A DNA stretch of 64,000 nt from Actinomycetota bacterium (GCA_020636905.1 JACJWX010000005.1:62001-126000); one strand, 5' to 3'; counted from the first letter of the stretch, positions 52,106 to 60,415 are shown. A program made the numbers and translations. The notes: generated from the sequence alone by a model not told the origin.

Positions 52106-52561
52106 TCACCACCGCCCATCGCCGTCGAGATCACGAGCCTTGCGGATGTCGGCGAAGGGGTACTCCGTCGCGCCATCCTCGCCGGTGAGCGTCACCCCGC
52201 GGTCGTCCACGGCCGTCAGCACACCCTCTCGCTTGCGCCGGCGGTCACCGACATCGACGGTCAGCGCCACGCGCCGACCGATCGCCGTCTCGAAGTGCGC
52301 GAGCGTCCGCAGCGGCGGCTCGGGACCGGGGGACCACACCTCGATGCCGAAGTCGTCGCCCAATCCCTCGGCCTGCAGCGCGCGCGTGACGCGCTCGCAC
52401 AGATCGTGGTCGACACCCTCGGGGTGGTCGATGACGACGCGGAACGCCGCATCGGTCCCGGTGCGCAGGATGCTGACTTCCCGGACGTCCACGGCCGGCA
52501 GAGCGGCCGACAGGCACGACTCGACGTCGCGCTCGAGCGCATCACGTACGTCCACCTGCAT
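52106..52561 (-). CDS. rimP: Ribosome maturation factor RimP
   Basis: Assists 30S assembly. 151 residues: LSAALPAVDVREVSILRTG, RVVIDHPEGVDHDLCERVTRAL, FGIEVWSPGPEPPLRT (family: EVSSPGxxRPL) and a C-terminal SH3-like domain. ATG at 52561 with GGGAGG at 52569-52574. First gene of the operon that continues to ribF. Confidence 0.95.
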   Translation of the reverse strand: MQVDVRDALERDVESCLSAALPAVDVREVSILRTGTDAAFRVVIDHPEGVDHDLCERVTRALQAEGLGDDFGIEVWSPGPEPPLRTLAHFETAIGRRVALTVDVGDRRRKREGVLTAVDDRGVTLTGEDGATEYPFADIRKARDLDGDGRW

Positions 52562-52590
52562 CACCACCCTCCCGATCCCCACGACCGTTG

Positions 52591-52624
52591 CCGGAAACGA
52601 AAAGAGTGGGCGCCAGCCCACTCT
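52591..52624 (-). promoter_or_regulatory. Terminator-type hairpin in the rimP leader (candidate attenuator)
   Basis: On the minus-strand transcript AGAGTGGGC (52624-52616) pairs perfectly with GCCCACTCT (52611-52603) around a four-base loop, followed at once by TTTCGTTTCC. This is the only hairpin I find here with a clear U-tract. It lies 42 bases before the rimP ATG, downstream of the only plausible -10 box, so it would terminate or attenuate the rimP-nusA-infB operon. It could instead be the terminator of dtd, 131 bases upstream. Confidence 0.65.
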
Positions 52625-52666
52625 CGTCACACCGCCCAAACGATCTGAAACACACCTGACGCGTGG

Positions 52667-52672
52667 ACGATA
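52667..52672 (-). promoter_or_regulatory. Candidate -10 box for the rimP-nusA-infB operon
   Basis: TATCGT on the minus strand, about 105 bases before rimP. Predicted leader of about 100 bases contains the hairpin above. No good -35 is visible. The stretch between it and the dtd stop has one small G/C hairpin near 52733-52745. Confidence 0.4.
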
Positions 52673-52754
52673 GCACTCACCCGCCGACGTCAGACGCGCG
52701 GAAGGTGAAGATCCGGCGATCAGCGTGCTCGGCCCCACCGGGGCGGACGCGACG

Positions 52755-53216
52755 TCACGGTTCGGCGCGGGCAAGCACCTCCGCGCTGTCCAGAACCAGG
52801 GTCACGGGACCGTCATTGCACAGGCGAACCCGCATGGCCGCGCCGAACACGCCGCGCGCGACCTCCACCCCGTCCGCCTCAAGGGCGTCGGCGTAGGCCG
52901 CAACCAGGGGTTCGGCCACGTCGGCGGACGCGGCACGCCAGCCGGGGCGCCGCCCCCGCCGCATGTCGGCGGTGAGGGTGAACTGGCTCACCACCAGCAC
53001 CGCGCCGGCGATGTCCTCCAGCGACCGGTGGAACGGGCGGGTCTCGTCGGCGAACACGCGCAGGCCGATCGTCTTCGCCGCCATCGCGCGGGCAACCGGC
53101 TCGGTGTCGCCGTCCTGAATACCGACGAGTGCGAGGAAGCCCGGCCCGATGCGACCGACCGTGTGACCGTCGACCTCGACCGACGCCTCGGTGACCCGCT
53201 GCAGGACGATTCGCAC
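52755..53216 (-). CDS. dtd: D-aminoacyl-tRNA deacylase
   Basis: Removes D-amino acids wrongly attached to tRNA. 153 residues, full length: MRIVLQRVTEASVEVDG, the catalytic VSQFTLTADMRRGRRPGW and the cross-subunit CNDGPVTL motif (family consensus NxGPVT). GTG start without ribosome site; TAGGCT ends seven bases upstream, so leaderless. It is divergent from the YbjN-like gene with only 36 bases between the two start codons. Confidence 0.95.
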   Translation of the reverse strand: MRIVLQRVTEASVEVDGHTVGRIGPGFLALVGIQDGDTEPVARAMAAKTIGLRVFADETRPFHRSLEDIAGAVLVVSQFTLTADMRRGRRPGWRAASADVAEPLVAAYADALEADGVEVARGVFGAAMRVRLCNDGPVTLVLDSAEVLARAEP

Positions 53217-53220
53217 CCGG

Positions 53221-53248
53221 CGAGCCTACCCGGCGCCGGATAGGCTCG
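53221..53248. promoter_or_regulatory. Palindromic divergent promoter of dtd and the YbjN-like gene
   Basis: A 28-base inverted repeat with one mismatched pair. Each outer arm is a TAGGCT -10 box: 53223-53228 on the minus strand for dtd and 53241-53246 on the plus strand. Each box ends seven bases before its start codon. The -35 region of each promoter would overlap the -10 of the other, so polymerase could occupy only one side at a time. Confidence 0.6.
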
Positions 53249-53252
53249 ACCG

Positions 53253-53687
53253 ATGGATGCGATCGAAAGGCTCGCGGCGGCGGTGACGACGCTCGAACTG
53301 GACGCCACGCGTGCGGCGGTCGGCGAATGGCACGTCAGGCTCCCGTCGGAGGCACGACGCACGTTCGGCGCGGTGCTCCGCGGTGCCGAGCGCACGGTCA
53401 CGCTGACCGCCTTCTTCATCCGGACCCCGGACCGCAACCGCGAGGCGGTGTTCCGGCGGCTGCTGCGACGGAACCTCGACCTGGGGGACTGGCGGTTCGC
53501 CGTCGACGACCACGGGGACATCTACCTGCGGGCCGTCGCCGACGGCGCGACCCTCGACGCCGACCGGTTGGACGAACTCCTCGGCGCGCTGGTCACGCTG
53601 ATGGACGCGGCTCACGGTCCGCTCATGGAGCTCGGCTTCGAGGTGCCACCGCGAGCGACCGACCCGGCGGCTCACGCCGCCGGCTGA
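53253..53687 (+). CDS. YbjN-domain protein
   Basis: 144-residue soluble protein resembling the YbjN/type III chaperone-like fold common in Actinobacteria: FIRTPDRNREAVFRRLLRRN, GDWRFAVDDHGDIYLRAV, LDELLGALVTLMDAAHGPLMELGF. Such proteins are thought to assist protein folding or stress signalling; no reaction is known. ATG seven bases after TAGGCT, leaderless. The 3' end overlaps the TPR gene by 16 bases within a hairpin. Confidence 0.72.
   Translation: MDAIERLAAAVTTLELDATRAAVGEWHVRLPSEARRTFGAVLRGAERTVTLTAFFIRTPDRNREAVFRRLLRRNLDLGDWRFAVDDHGDIYLRAVADGATLDADRLDELLGALVTLMDAAHGPLMELGFEVPPRATDPAAHAAG
53664..53683. terminator. Hairpin at the convergent YbjN/TPR gene ends
   Basis: CCGGCGGC (53664-53671) pairs perfectly with GCCGCCGG (53676-53683) around a four-base loop that holds most of the TPR gene stop codon. 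Probably a bidirectional terminator; no U-tract. Confidence 0.55.
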
Positions 53688-54013
53688 CCGTCCGCGCCGG
53701 TACCGAACAGCTTCGCCAGACGGTAGTGGCGCCGGGCGAGCCGGCGCTCGCCCAACCGGTCCAGGCTCCTCGCCAGGCCGTAGTGCGCGTATCCGTCGGT
53801 CGGATGCAGCTCCACCGCGGCCTCGAATTCCGCCCGTGCGCGCACGAAGGCACGGCTCGAGAAGTAGGCCCTGCCGAGGGCCTCGCGGATGGATCCCTGT
53901 TCGGGTTCGAGCGCCTTCGCCCGCTCGAGCGCGACCGCCGCCTGCCGGTACTCGCGCATCCGCAGCAGCTCACTTCCCGACGTGAAGGCCTCGTATGCCT
54001 CGTACGTCCCCAT
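53672..54013 (-). CDS. Small TPR-repeat protein
   Basis: 113 residues made of about three tetratricopeptide repeats: SGSELLRMREYRQAAVALERA, ALGRAYFSSRAFVRARAEFE and YAHYGLARSLDRLGERRLAR. A protein-protein interaction scaffold. ATG at 54013 follows a TACCGT box by eight bases, inside the 3' end of the transglutaminase gene, which it overlaps by 44 bases. Its position suggests it serves the MoxR-DUF58-transglutaminase system, an inference only. Confidence 0.82.
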   Translation of the reverse strand: MGTYEAYEAFTSGSELLRMREYRQAAVALERAKALEPEQGSIREALGRAYFSSRAFVRARAEFEAAVELHPTDGYAHYGLARSLDRLGERRLARRHYRLAKLFGTGADGQPAA

Positions 54014-56288
54014 CCCGGCGTACGGTAGCGCGATCCTCCGTCCGCCCGCCGAAGTGTCCTCGGAGGCGCCGGCGCCATCCGGCCGCCCGCCGGGCCATCC
54101 GTCGCAGGCGGCGGTTCTCGCGCCACGCCATGACGACGTCGGCGTCGGTGAGCGCCCCCGGGCCATACCGCGCTGCCGCGGCCACCGAGTACAGGGCCCC
54201 GGCATCGACACCAGCCCTGCGCCGGAGCCACTCGGCACGCTGCGCCGCGTCCCCGTGCGCGGGCGGTCGCATCCCGAGTCGATCGAGCGTGTCCTCGAGG
54301 TCGCCGACGGCCGCGAGCAGACGTGTGCGCTGATCGCCCGTTCGCCGGGCACGACGCCGCCGCACCCCGCGAAGGCCCCAGGGTAGTGCGCCGCCGAGCG
54401 CCACCAGCACCCCCACCAGCGGAAGTGCCCACCGCCACCAGGAGGTGCCCGACCCCGTCGCCGTCGGTTCGGCGGCACCCGAGTCGGCGGGCTGTTCGGG
54501 CCGGCTCGGGACGGCCGCCGGTTCCGGCGGGGCCACCGGCTCCGGCGCGACCTGCGCGGCGGACTCGTCGGTTTGCGGCGGCCGCTCGTAGTTCGGGCTC
54601 GACACGGAGGCCCGGTTCCCCGTGGCCCGTCCGGGTGTCGGGTCGAAATCCACCCATCCGGCCTCGGGGAGGTACACCTCGACCCAGGTGTGGGCGTCCC
54701 GGTCGAACACCACGTACTGGTCCCGAGTGGTGGGATCGAGACTGCCGGCCGCGTACCCGACCGCGAGGCGCGCCGGTATGCCCACCGATCTGAGCATCAC
54801 GGCCATCGCGCCGGCGAAGTGCTGGCAGAACCCGGCCTTGGTGGTGCGGACGAAGTCGACCAGGGGCGGGTCGCCGTTCTTCGGAAACGGCGGCGCCTCG
54901 TCGTATCGGAAGTTGCTCCGCAGGTAGCTCTCGATCCGGTTGACCGCCACGTACGGGGAACTCGCGTCGCCCACCACCTCGCGCGCGGTCCGCCTGAGCA
55001 GCGCGTAGTCGCCGAGGGCAGCGTCCTCCGGCGGAGTGCCGCCACCTCCCCACAGGGGGATCTCGACCGGCCGGGTGCCGAATGACGCGGCCAGCTCCGG
55101 CATGGCGTCTTCGGCCCGCACCCGCGCTTCGTCGTAGGTGGTGCGGGCCACCAGATCCGCCGGGGACGGATCGTTGAGGACCGTCCGGACGGCGTAGCTG
55201 CTGCCGGGTCCCAGCGACGGCTCCACACGGACGCCACCGCCGAAGCGCTCCTCGGCCTGCCCGTCGAACGGGCCGCTGATCACCGCCGGCCGCCCCGCGG
55301 CCAGCACCAGGTGGCTCCGCAAGCGGAGAAACGTGACCTGTTGCGTCACCGTGACCGGATTCTCGACCGCTGGTGTGCCGGTGGCCGCGGCGACGTCGAT
55401 GGTGCCATCGACGACCGGCAGCTCGGTCCATCGGTCGAGCGTCCGTTCGGTGAACGCCAGGCCGTCGAAGTCCGACAGCACCGCGGCCCGCAGCGAGAGC
55501 CGTCGGGCCGAGGACACGCGCATGACCTCGCGCGGCACCGCCGGCCAGTTCAGCTGCCCGTAGGTCTGGCGGATGTCGAGGCCCGACGACGGTCCCGCCT
55601 CTCCCGCAAGGGTCCAGTCGCGCCAGTTCCACCAGCCGGTGGCGTCGCCCGCGGTCGTGGACGGCGCGATCACGGCGGTGACGAGGCCGGCCGCGGCCAG
55701 GGCCGAGATGGTCCGGACGCCCCACCCACGTCCGGTCGGGGCCGAGGTCAGCGCCAGCGCCGCGAGCAGGGTGAGCAGGGCCAGCACGCCGGCCAGCACC
55801 GGACGCGTCGGGGGCTCGACGGTCCAGGCGTAGGCCAGGCCGATCAGCGTGGTCCACACGGCGGGAAGCGCCTGACGCCGTTCCAGGAGCTGCCATGCGA
55901 CGATGCCGACGAGGACGGCGAGCACCAGGTCCATCAGCCCCAGGAACTGGCGGTCCTCACCGAACGAGGCCGGGACGACCGTCGTCTGGGCGGCCACCAG
56001 GCCCCCGCCGATGGTCTCTCGCAGTGCGCCCCATGCACCCGGTTCCCCCACCAGGAACTCGACGGGCGAGCGTCCGGTGGCCACGGCCGCCACGCCAAGG
56101 ACCGCGGCGACACCGGCGGCCACGCGGGCCGGCACCCGCCATCGCGGCAGCAGACCCGCCGCGGCCGGGAGCATCGCCAGTCCCACGATGAGCAGCATGC
56201 GATCGCCCACGGACTCGTCGTACAACCGGCTCCAGGTGACCATCATGGTTCCGGCCAGGAGGAGACTCGCGATGACCCGGCGGATCAT
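53970..56288 (-). CDS. Membrane transglutaminase-like protein (DUF3488/DUF4129 type)
   Basis: 772 residues. About six N-terminal helices (to about 205), an extracytoplasmic domain with a transglutaminase core, then a further helix (about 600-622) and a cytoplasmic tail. The catalytic triad is visible: Cys488 (TKAGFCQHFAGAMAVMLRS), His533 (DRDAHTWVEVY) and Asp549 (WVDFDPTPG). Proteins of this kind sit with MoxR and DUF58 in a conserved but poorly understood operon, possibly for envelope protein cross-linking or proteolysis. ATG overlaps the DUF58 stop as ATGA. Confidence 0.92.
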   Translation of the reverse strand: MIRRVIASLLLAGTMMVTWSRLYDESVGDRMLLIVGLAMLPAAAGLLPRWRVPARVAAGVAAVLGVAAVATGRSPVEFLVGEPGAWGALRETIGGGLVAAQTTVVPASFGEDRQFLGLMDLVLAVLVGIVAWQLLERRQALPAVWTTLIGLAYAWTVEPPTRPVLAGVLALLTLLAALALTSAPTGRGWGVRTISALAAAGLVTAVIAPSTTAGDATGWWNWRDWTLAGEAGPSSGLDIRQTYGQLNWPAVPREVMRVSSARRLSLRAAVLSDFDGLAFTERTLDRWTELPVVDGTIDVAAATGTPAVENPVTVTQQVTFLRLRSHLVLAAGRPAVISGPFDGQAEERFGGGVRVEPSLGPGSSYAVRTVLNDPSPADLVARTTYDEARVRAEDAMPELAASFGTRPVEIPLWGGGGTPPEDAALGDYALLRRTAREVVGDASSPYVAVNRIESYLRSNFRYDEAPPFPKNGDPPLVDFVRTTKAGFCQHFAGAMAVMLRSVGIPARLAVGYAAGSLDPTTRDQYVVFDRDAHTWVEVYLPEAGWVDFDPTPGRATGNRASVSSPNYERPPQTDESAAQVAPEPVAPPEPAAVPSRPEQPADSGAAEPTATGSGTSWWRWALPLVGVLVALGGALPWGLRGVRRRRARRTGDQRTRLLAAVGDLEDTLDRLGMRPPAHGDAAQRAEWLRRRAGVDAGALYSVAAAARYGPGALTDADVVMAWRENRRLRRMARRAAGWRRRLRGHFGGRTEDRATVRRDGDVRGIRGLHVGK

Positions 56289-57457
56289 CCGACCGCTCCC
56301 CGCACGCGGGCCGGCGCCAGCGCCGCCGCGAGCGCCCCCGCGTCGGGCACGCTGATCACCGGCCCCCACGCGCCGCCCGGGGCCGACCGGACGCCGATCC
56401 ACACGAGCGCCGCGTCGATCCCCGCCCGTCGCGCCACCGCGAGCGCGTCCAGCACCGCGGGATCCGGGTCACCGGTCACGACCACGACCGCGTGGCCCGG
56501 ACTCAATGTCCGTGCCGCCTGACGAACCACGGTGGCGATCGAGGGGGCATCGGCAACGCGTTCCACCGCCGCCAGTCGGCGTTCGGCGTCCGACCAGGCG
56601 GTCGGCCTGCCGCCCGGGTCACCGCTGAACCAGAGGTTGACGGGCATCGCACCGCCTCGCATGGCGTCGACGGCGCGGGTGATGCTGGCGGCGGCCACGA
56701 CGGCGGTCTCGAACGTATCGGCGTCCGGCCGGGACCCCGGCCCCCGGTCCAGCAGGACGGTTCCGATCCGTCCGCCCCCGTCATCCGGTCGGAAGACCTT
56801 GGTGTGGAGGCGTCCCCGCTTTGCGGACTGGCCCCAGTGGACGCGTGACAGCGGATCACCGGGGGCGTACTCCCGCAGCGACTCGAGATTCGAGATGTCC
56901 TCGCCGAGGAGGCTGAGTCGACCGGGCCGACGACCCCCGAGTTCGCCGATGGTCGCCGCGGCCGGCACGGTGCCCGGCGGGACGACGAGCGTGCGGGCGG
57001 CGTCGGCCTCCCGACGGCTGACGGCCAGGCCGAACGGGTCGCCGATCGTGAGGTGTATCGGCCGCAGCTCGTGGGCGCCGCGCCGAGCGTGCGGAACGCG
57101 AAGGCGGATGCCGTCGCCGGTACGCACGAGCCGGCCGGGGCCAAGCGTCGTCGCGCCGGGTGCCATGTCCCACTGGAGCAGTGCCCGCATCCACCGTCTG
57201 CGCGCGGAGCCGGTGAGGGTCGCCTCGATCTCCACCGGTTCGGTCGCCCGCGGTTGGGCGGGCCGGACGATGCGGGTCGCGCCGACACCTGCGCTCCCCA
57301 GCGCGGTGGCCGCGAGCGCGCCCACCACCACCAGCGTGAGTCCCAGCCCGAGCGTGGCCAGTGCCGGCGCGCCGAAGCCCCGCGCGAGCACGAAGGTCGC
57401 GACACCGGCGGTGAGCGTTGCCCACCCGCGAACCGTGATGCGAGCGCCGCCCGGCAT
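56285..57457 (-). CDS. DUF58-domain protein
   Basis: 390 residues: two N-terminal helices (about 15-55), then a beta region and the diagnostic DUF58 block YAPGDPLSRVHWGQSAKRGRLHTKVF, and a von Willebrand A-like C-terminal fold (VVVVTGDPDPAVLDALAVAR). Partner of MoxR ATPases. The ATG at 57457 lies eight bases after the moxR stop. A much longer upstream frame is a shadow of moxR. Confidence 0.92.
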   Translation of the reverse strand: MPGGARITVRGWATLTAGVATFVLARGFGAPALATLGLGLTLVVVGALAATALGSAGVGATRIVRPAQPRATEPVEIEATLTGSARRRWMRALLQWDMAPGATTLGPGRLVRTGDGIRLRVPHARRGAHELRPIHLTIGDPFGLAVSRREADAARTLVVPPGTVPAAATIGELGGRRPGRLSLLGEDISNLESLREYAPGDPLSRVHWGQSAKRGRLHTKVFRPDDGGGRIGTVLLDRGPGSRPDADTFETAVVAAASITRAVDAMRGGAMPVNLWFSGDPGGRPTAWSDAERRLAAVERVADAPSIATVVRQAARTLSPGHAVVVVTGDPDPAVLDALAVARRAGIDAALVWIGVRSAPGGAWGPVISVPDAGALAAALAPARVRGAVG

Positions 57458-57465
57458 CGAATCCG

Positions 57466-58449
57466 CTACGCCAGCGGCACGGGCGTCGCCCGGAGCGCGT
57501 CGTCGACGATCTCGACCGGGTCGACCCCGCGAGCGCGCGCGTCGGGCGACAGGACCAGGCGATGGGCCAGGCACAGCGGAGCCATCGTCCGGACGTCCTC
57601 GGGCAGCGCGTAGGTGCGCAGCTGCACGAGGGCCCGTGCTCTGGCCATCTGGAGCAGCGAGATCCCGGCTCTCGGGCTTGCGCCGAGATCGGTGCGCGGG
57701 TCCGACCGGGTGGCACGCGTGATTCCGACGACGTAGTCCGCCAGGGCGGCGTCGGCGTGGATGTCGGCCAGCCGGTACTGAAGGTCGCGGAGGGCCCGCG
57801 CGTCGGCCACCACCGGGACGTCCTCCAGGGCGTCCTTTCCGGCCAGCTCGAGCAGCATGGTCGCCTCCGCGGCGGCGTTCGGATAGCCCAGCGACACACG
57901 GACGGTGAATCGGTCGAGCTGCGCCTCGGGAAGCGGGAACGTCCCCTCGTACTCGACGGGGTTCTGGGTGGCGATCACCATGAACGGTTCCGGTACCGGC
58001 CTCGTCTGCCCGTCCACGGTCACCTGCCGCTCCTCCATACATTCCAGCAGCGCGGACTGTGTCTTGGGCGAGGCCCGGTTGATCTCGTCCACGAGTACGA
58101 GGTTCGCGAACACCGGTCCGGGATGGAACCGAAAGCTGTCGTCCCCCTGATGCCAGACCGTCACGCCGGTGACGTCTGCGGGCAGCAGGTCCGCCGTGCA
58201 CTGGACCCGCGAATAGCTGCTGCCGGACGCGCGTGCCAGCGCCTTCGCCAGCACCGTCTTCCCCACGCCGGGCGCATCCTCGATCATGACGTGGCCGCCG
58301 GTGATCAGGCAGGCGACGCAGGCCTCCAGCACGTGCTCGGGCGCCCGCGCGCCGCGACCGCACGCGTCAACCAGTTCACGGGCCAGGTGCCCCGCCGCGG
58401 CGAGCGCTCCGGACGGCCCGGCCCCGGGATCCCGGTCGGGGCCCTTCAT
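57466..58449 (-). CDS. MoxR-family AAA+ ATPase
   Basis: Chaperone-like ATPase of about 327 residues. Walker A EDAPGVGKTVLAKAL, Walker B LVLVDEINRASPKTQSALLECMEE, sensor 1 VIATQNPVEYEGTFPLPEAQLDRF, and the AAA lid. Acts with the DUF58 and transglutaminase proteins encoded next. ATG at 58449 is used; GTG at 58464 is possible. Neither has a clear ribosome site. 152 bases separate it from coaBC. Confidence 0.95.
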   Translation of the reverse strand: MKGPDRDPGAGPSGALAAAGHLARELVDACGRGARAPEHVLEACVACLITGGHVMIEDAPGVGKTVLAKALARASGSSYSRVQCTADLLPADVTGVTVWHQGDDSFRFHPGPVFANLVLVDEINRASPKTQSALLECMEERQVTVDGQTRPVPEPFMVIATQNPVEYEGTFPLPEAQLDRFTVRVSLGYPNAAAEATMLLELAGKDALEDVPVVADARALRDLQYRLADIHADAALADYVVGITRATRSDPRTDLGASPRAGISLLQMARARALVQLRTYALPEDVRTMAPLCLAHRLVLSPDARARGVDPVEIVDDALRATPVPLA

Positions 58450-58601
58450 CGGCCGGCCAGGCACGCGCGCGGCGCAACCCGGGTCGACCGGCGACGATCA
58501 CCCCGGCGCGCGCGCGGAACGCACGGTCGGTGGGCGGTGGCACGGATCGGACTCGTGGCGGGTCGGCGCACCATCGGTCGAGGGTAGCAAGGCGGGCCCC
58601 G
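58450..58601 (-). other. Gap between coaBC and moxR
   Basis: About 150 bases, very G/C-rich, with alternating CG runs near 58463-58515. No coding frame, clear hairpin with U-tract or tRNA is visible. A moxR promoter should lie here but I cannot place it. Confidence 0.4.
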
Positions 58602-59804
58602 TCATCCCGTCCGCGCGGTCACTTGCGACATGAGCGCGTCAAGGATCGCCTCGGCACAGGCGCGCTTGCTCCGGCGCTCGAAGAACACCTCGGCGTCGCC
58701 GGGGCCGATGATGGTGATCGCGTTGTCATCGCTCCCGAATCCGATACCGGGTGCGCTGATGTCGTTGTGGACCACGATGTCGACGCCCTTGCGCGTGCGC
58801 TTGTCCCGGGCCCGCTGCAGGCCCGCGGCGCCCGCCTCGGCGGCGAACCCGACCATCACCTGGTCCGCCCGCGCGGCTGCCAGGTCGCTGAGGATGTCCG
58901 TCGTGCGTTCGAGATCGATCTGCAGGGACGAGGCCGCGCTCTTGTCGATCTTGCCCGTCTCGGCGCGCACCGGGCGGTAGTCGGCGACGGCGGCCGTCAT
59001 GACCAGGGCATCGCAGCCGGGGAACTCGTCCAGGCAGACGCGGTGCAACGCTTCAGCGGTGCCGGCGTCCCGGTACGTCACGTCCGGCCGCCGCGGCAGA
59101 TCGACGTTGGCGGCCACCACGGTCACCCGGGCGCCACGATCACGCGCGGCGTCGACGATGGCCCAGGCCATCTTTCCCGAGGAGGAGTTGCCCACGTAGC
59201 GGACCGCGTCGATCGGCTCCCGCGTGCCTCCCGCGGTGATCAGGATCTCGCGACCCTGCATTTCCCCGCCGTGCCGGACGACGCGCTCCACCGCCGCGCA
59301 GACGTCCGCGGGACTGGCGAGCCGTCCCATGCCGACCTCGCCGTCGGCGAGCAGCCCGGACGCGGGTGGAACCACGACCACGCCTCGCGCTTCGAGGGTC
59401 GCCACGTTGGCGACGGTCGCCGGGTGCTCCCACATCCTGGTGTTCATCGCCGGGGCCACCACCACCGGACCGTCGAAGGCGACGAGCGACGTCGAAAGCA
59501 GACCGTCGGCCAGCCCGTGCGCGAGCCGCGCCAGCGTGTTCGCCGTCGCCGGGCACACCACGGCGACGTCCGCACGCCGTGCGAAATCGAGGTGGTCGTA
59601 GCCGGCGGTCCCGGGATCGGTGAACTGTCCCAGTCCCACCGGGCGACCCGAGAGGGCCGAGAACGTCTCCGGACCCACGAAGCGGGTCGCGTTCCGGGTC
59701 ATGATGACGCTCACGTCGTGTCCGTCCCGCTGCAGCATGCGGAGTACGTCGACGGCCTTGTACGCGGCGATGCCGCCGCTGACCCCGAGTAGCACCTCAG
59801 CCAC
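58602..59804 (-). CDS. coaBC: Bifunctional phosphopantothenoylcysteine decarboxylase/synthetase
   Basis: Two consecutive steps of coenzyme A synthesis. N-terminal FMN-binding CoaC: GVSGGIAAYKAVD, His71 in DHLDFARRAD, PAMNTRMW with Asn121. C-terminal CoaB: ITAGGTREPIDAVRYVGNSSSGKM, AAVADYRP, KIDK. Position 154, equivalent to the catalytic Cys158 of E. coli Dfp, is Asp (LLADGEVGMGRL). GTG start 12 bases after the gmk stop; the rpoZ gene usually found between them in Actinobacteria is absent. Confidence 0.96.
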   Translation of the reverse strand: MAEVLLGVSGGIAAYKAVDVLRMLQRDGHDVSVIMTRNATRFVGPETFSALSGRPVGLGQFTDPGTAGYDHLDFARRADVAVVCPATANTLARLAHGLADGLLSTSLVAFDGPVVVAPAMNTRMWEHPATVANVATLEARGVVVVPPASGLLADGEVGMGRLASPADVCAAVERVVRHGGEMQGREILITAGGTREPIDAVRYVGNSSSGKMAWAIVDAARDRGARVTVVAANVDLPRRPDVTYRDAGTAEALHRVCLDEFPGCDALVMTAAVADYRPVRAETGKIDKSAASSLQIDLERTTDILSDLAAARADQVMVGFAAEAGAAGLQRARDKRTRKGVDIVVHNDISAPGIGFGSDDNAITIIGPGDAEVFFERRSKRACAEAILDALMSQVTARTG

Positions 59805-59816
59805 GATGTGTCCCCC

Positions 59817-60392
59817 TCACGCGTGTTCCATCCGGGTTTCGGCATCGACGATCGCCGCCAGCTCCTCGACGGCACGTTCCACGTCGTCGTTGAGCACACG
59901 ATGATCGAACTCCGCCATGGCCGCCAGCTCGACGCGGCTCTCCTCGAGCCGGCGGTCGATGTCCGCGGCGGCCTCGGTGTTGCGCCCCTTCAGGCGACGA
60001 ACCAACTCCTCGAACGACGGCGGCTCGATGAACACCGAGACGGCGTCCGGCAGGGCCTCGCGGACCGCGCGCGCGCCGCGGAGCTCGATCTCTAGGACGA
60101 CCGACCGTCCGAGGGCCAGGTGGCGGTCGACCTCGGATCGCAGCGTGCCGTAGTGGTGCCCCGCGTAGACCACGTGTTCCAGGAAGCGGTCCTCGGCGAC
60201 GGCGGCCTCGAAGCCGTCGGGGGTCATGAAGTGGTACTCGCGGCCGTCGACCTCACCCGGCCGCTGAGGGCGTGTGGTCGCCGACACCGCGACGGTCAGA
60301 AACGAGAACCGCCGCAGGAGCCCCTCGATCAGCGTGCCCTTCCCGGCTCCGGACGGTCCCGACACGATGAGCACCCTGGCACGCCGGTGCAC
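59817..60392 (-). CDS. gmk: Guanylate kinase
   Basis: Phosphorylates GMP to GDP with ATP. 191 residues: P-loop VSGPSGAGKGT, ATTRPQRPGEVDGREYHF (GMP-binding), EIELRGARAVREALPDAVSVFI. GTG at 60392 is chosen because homology begins directly after it and the mihF stop is 23 bases upstream; the frame continues into mihF as a shadow. Confidence 0.95.
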   Translation of the reverse strand: MHRRARVLIVSGPSGAGKGTLIEGLLRRFSFLTVAVSATTRPQRPGEVDGREYHFMTPDGFEAAVAEDRFLEHVVYAGHHYGTLRSEVDRHLALGRSVVLEIELRGARAVREALPDAVSVFIEPPSFEELVRRLKGRNTEAAADIDRRLEESRVELAAMAEFDHRVLNDDVERAVEELAAIVDAETRMEHA

Positions 60393-60415
60393 GTCGCTGG
60401 GGGGTCCGGTCGCGG

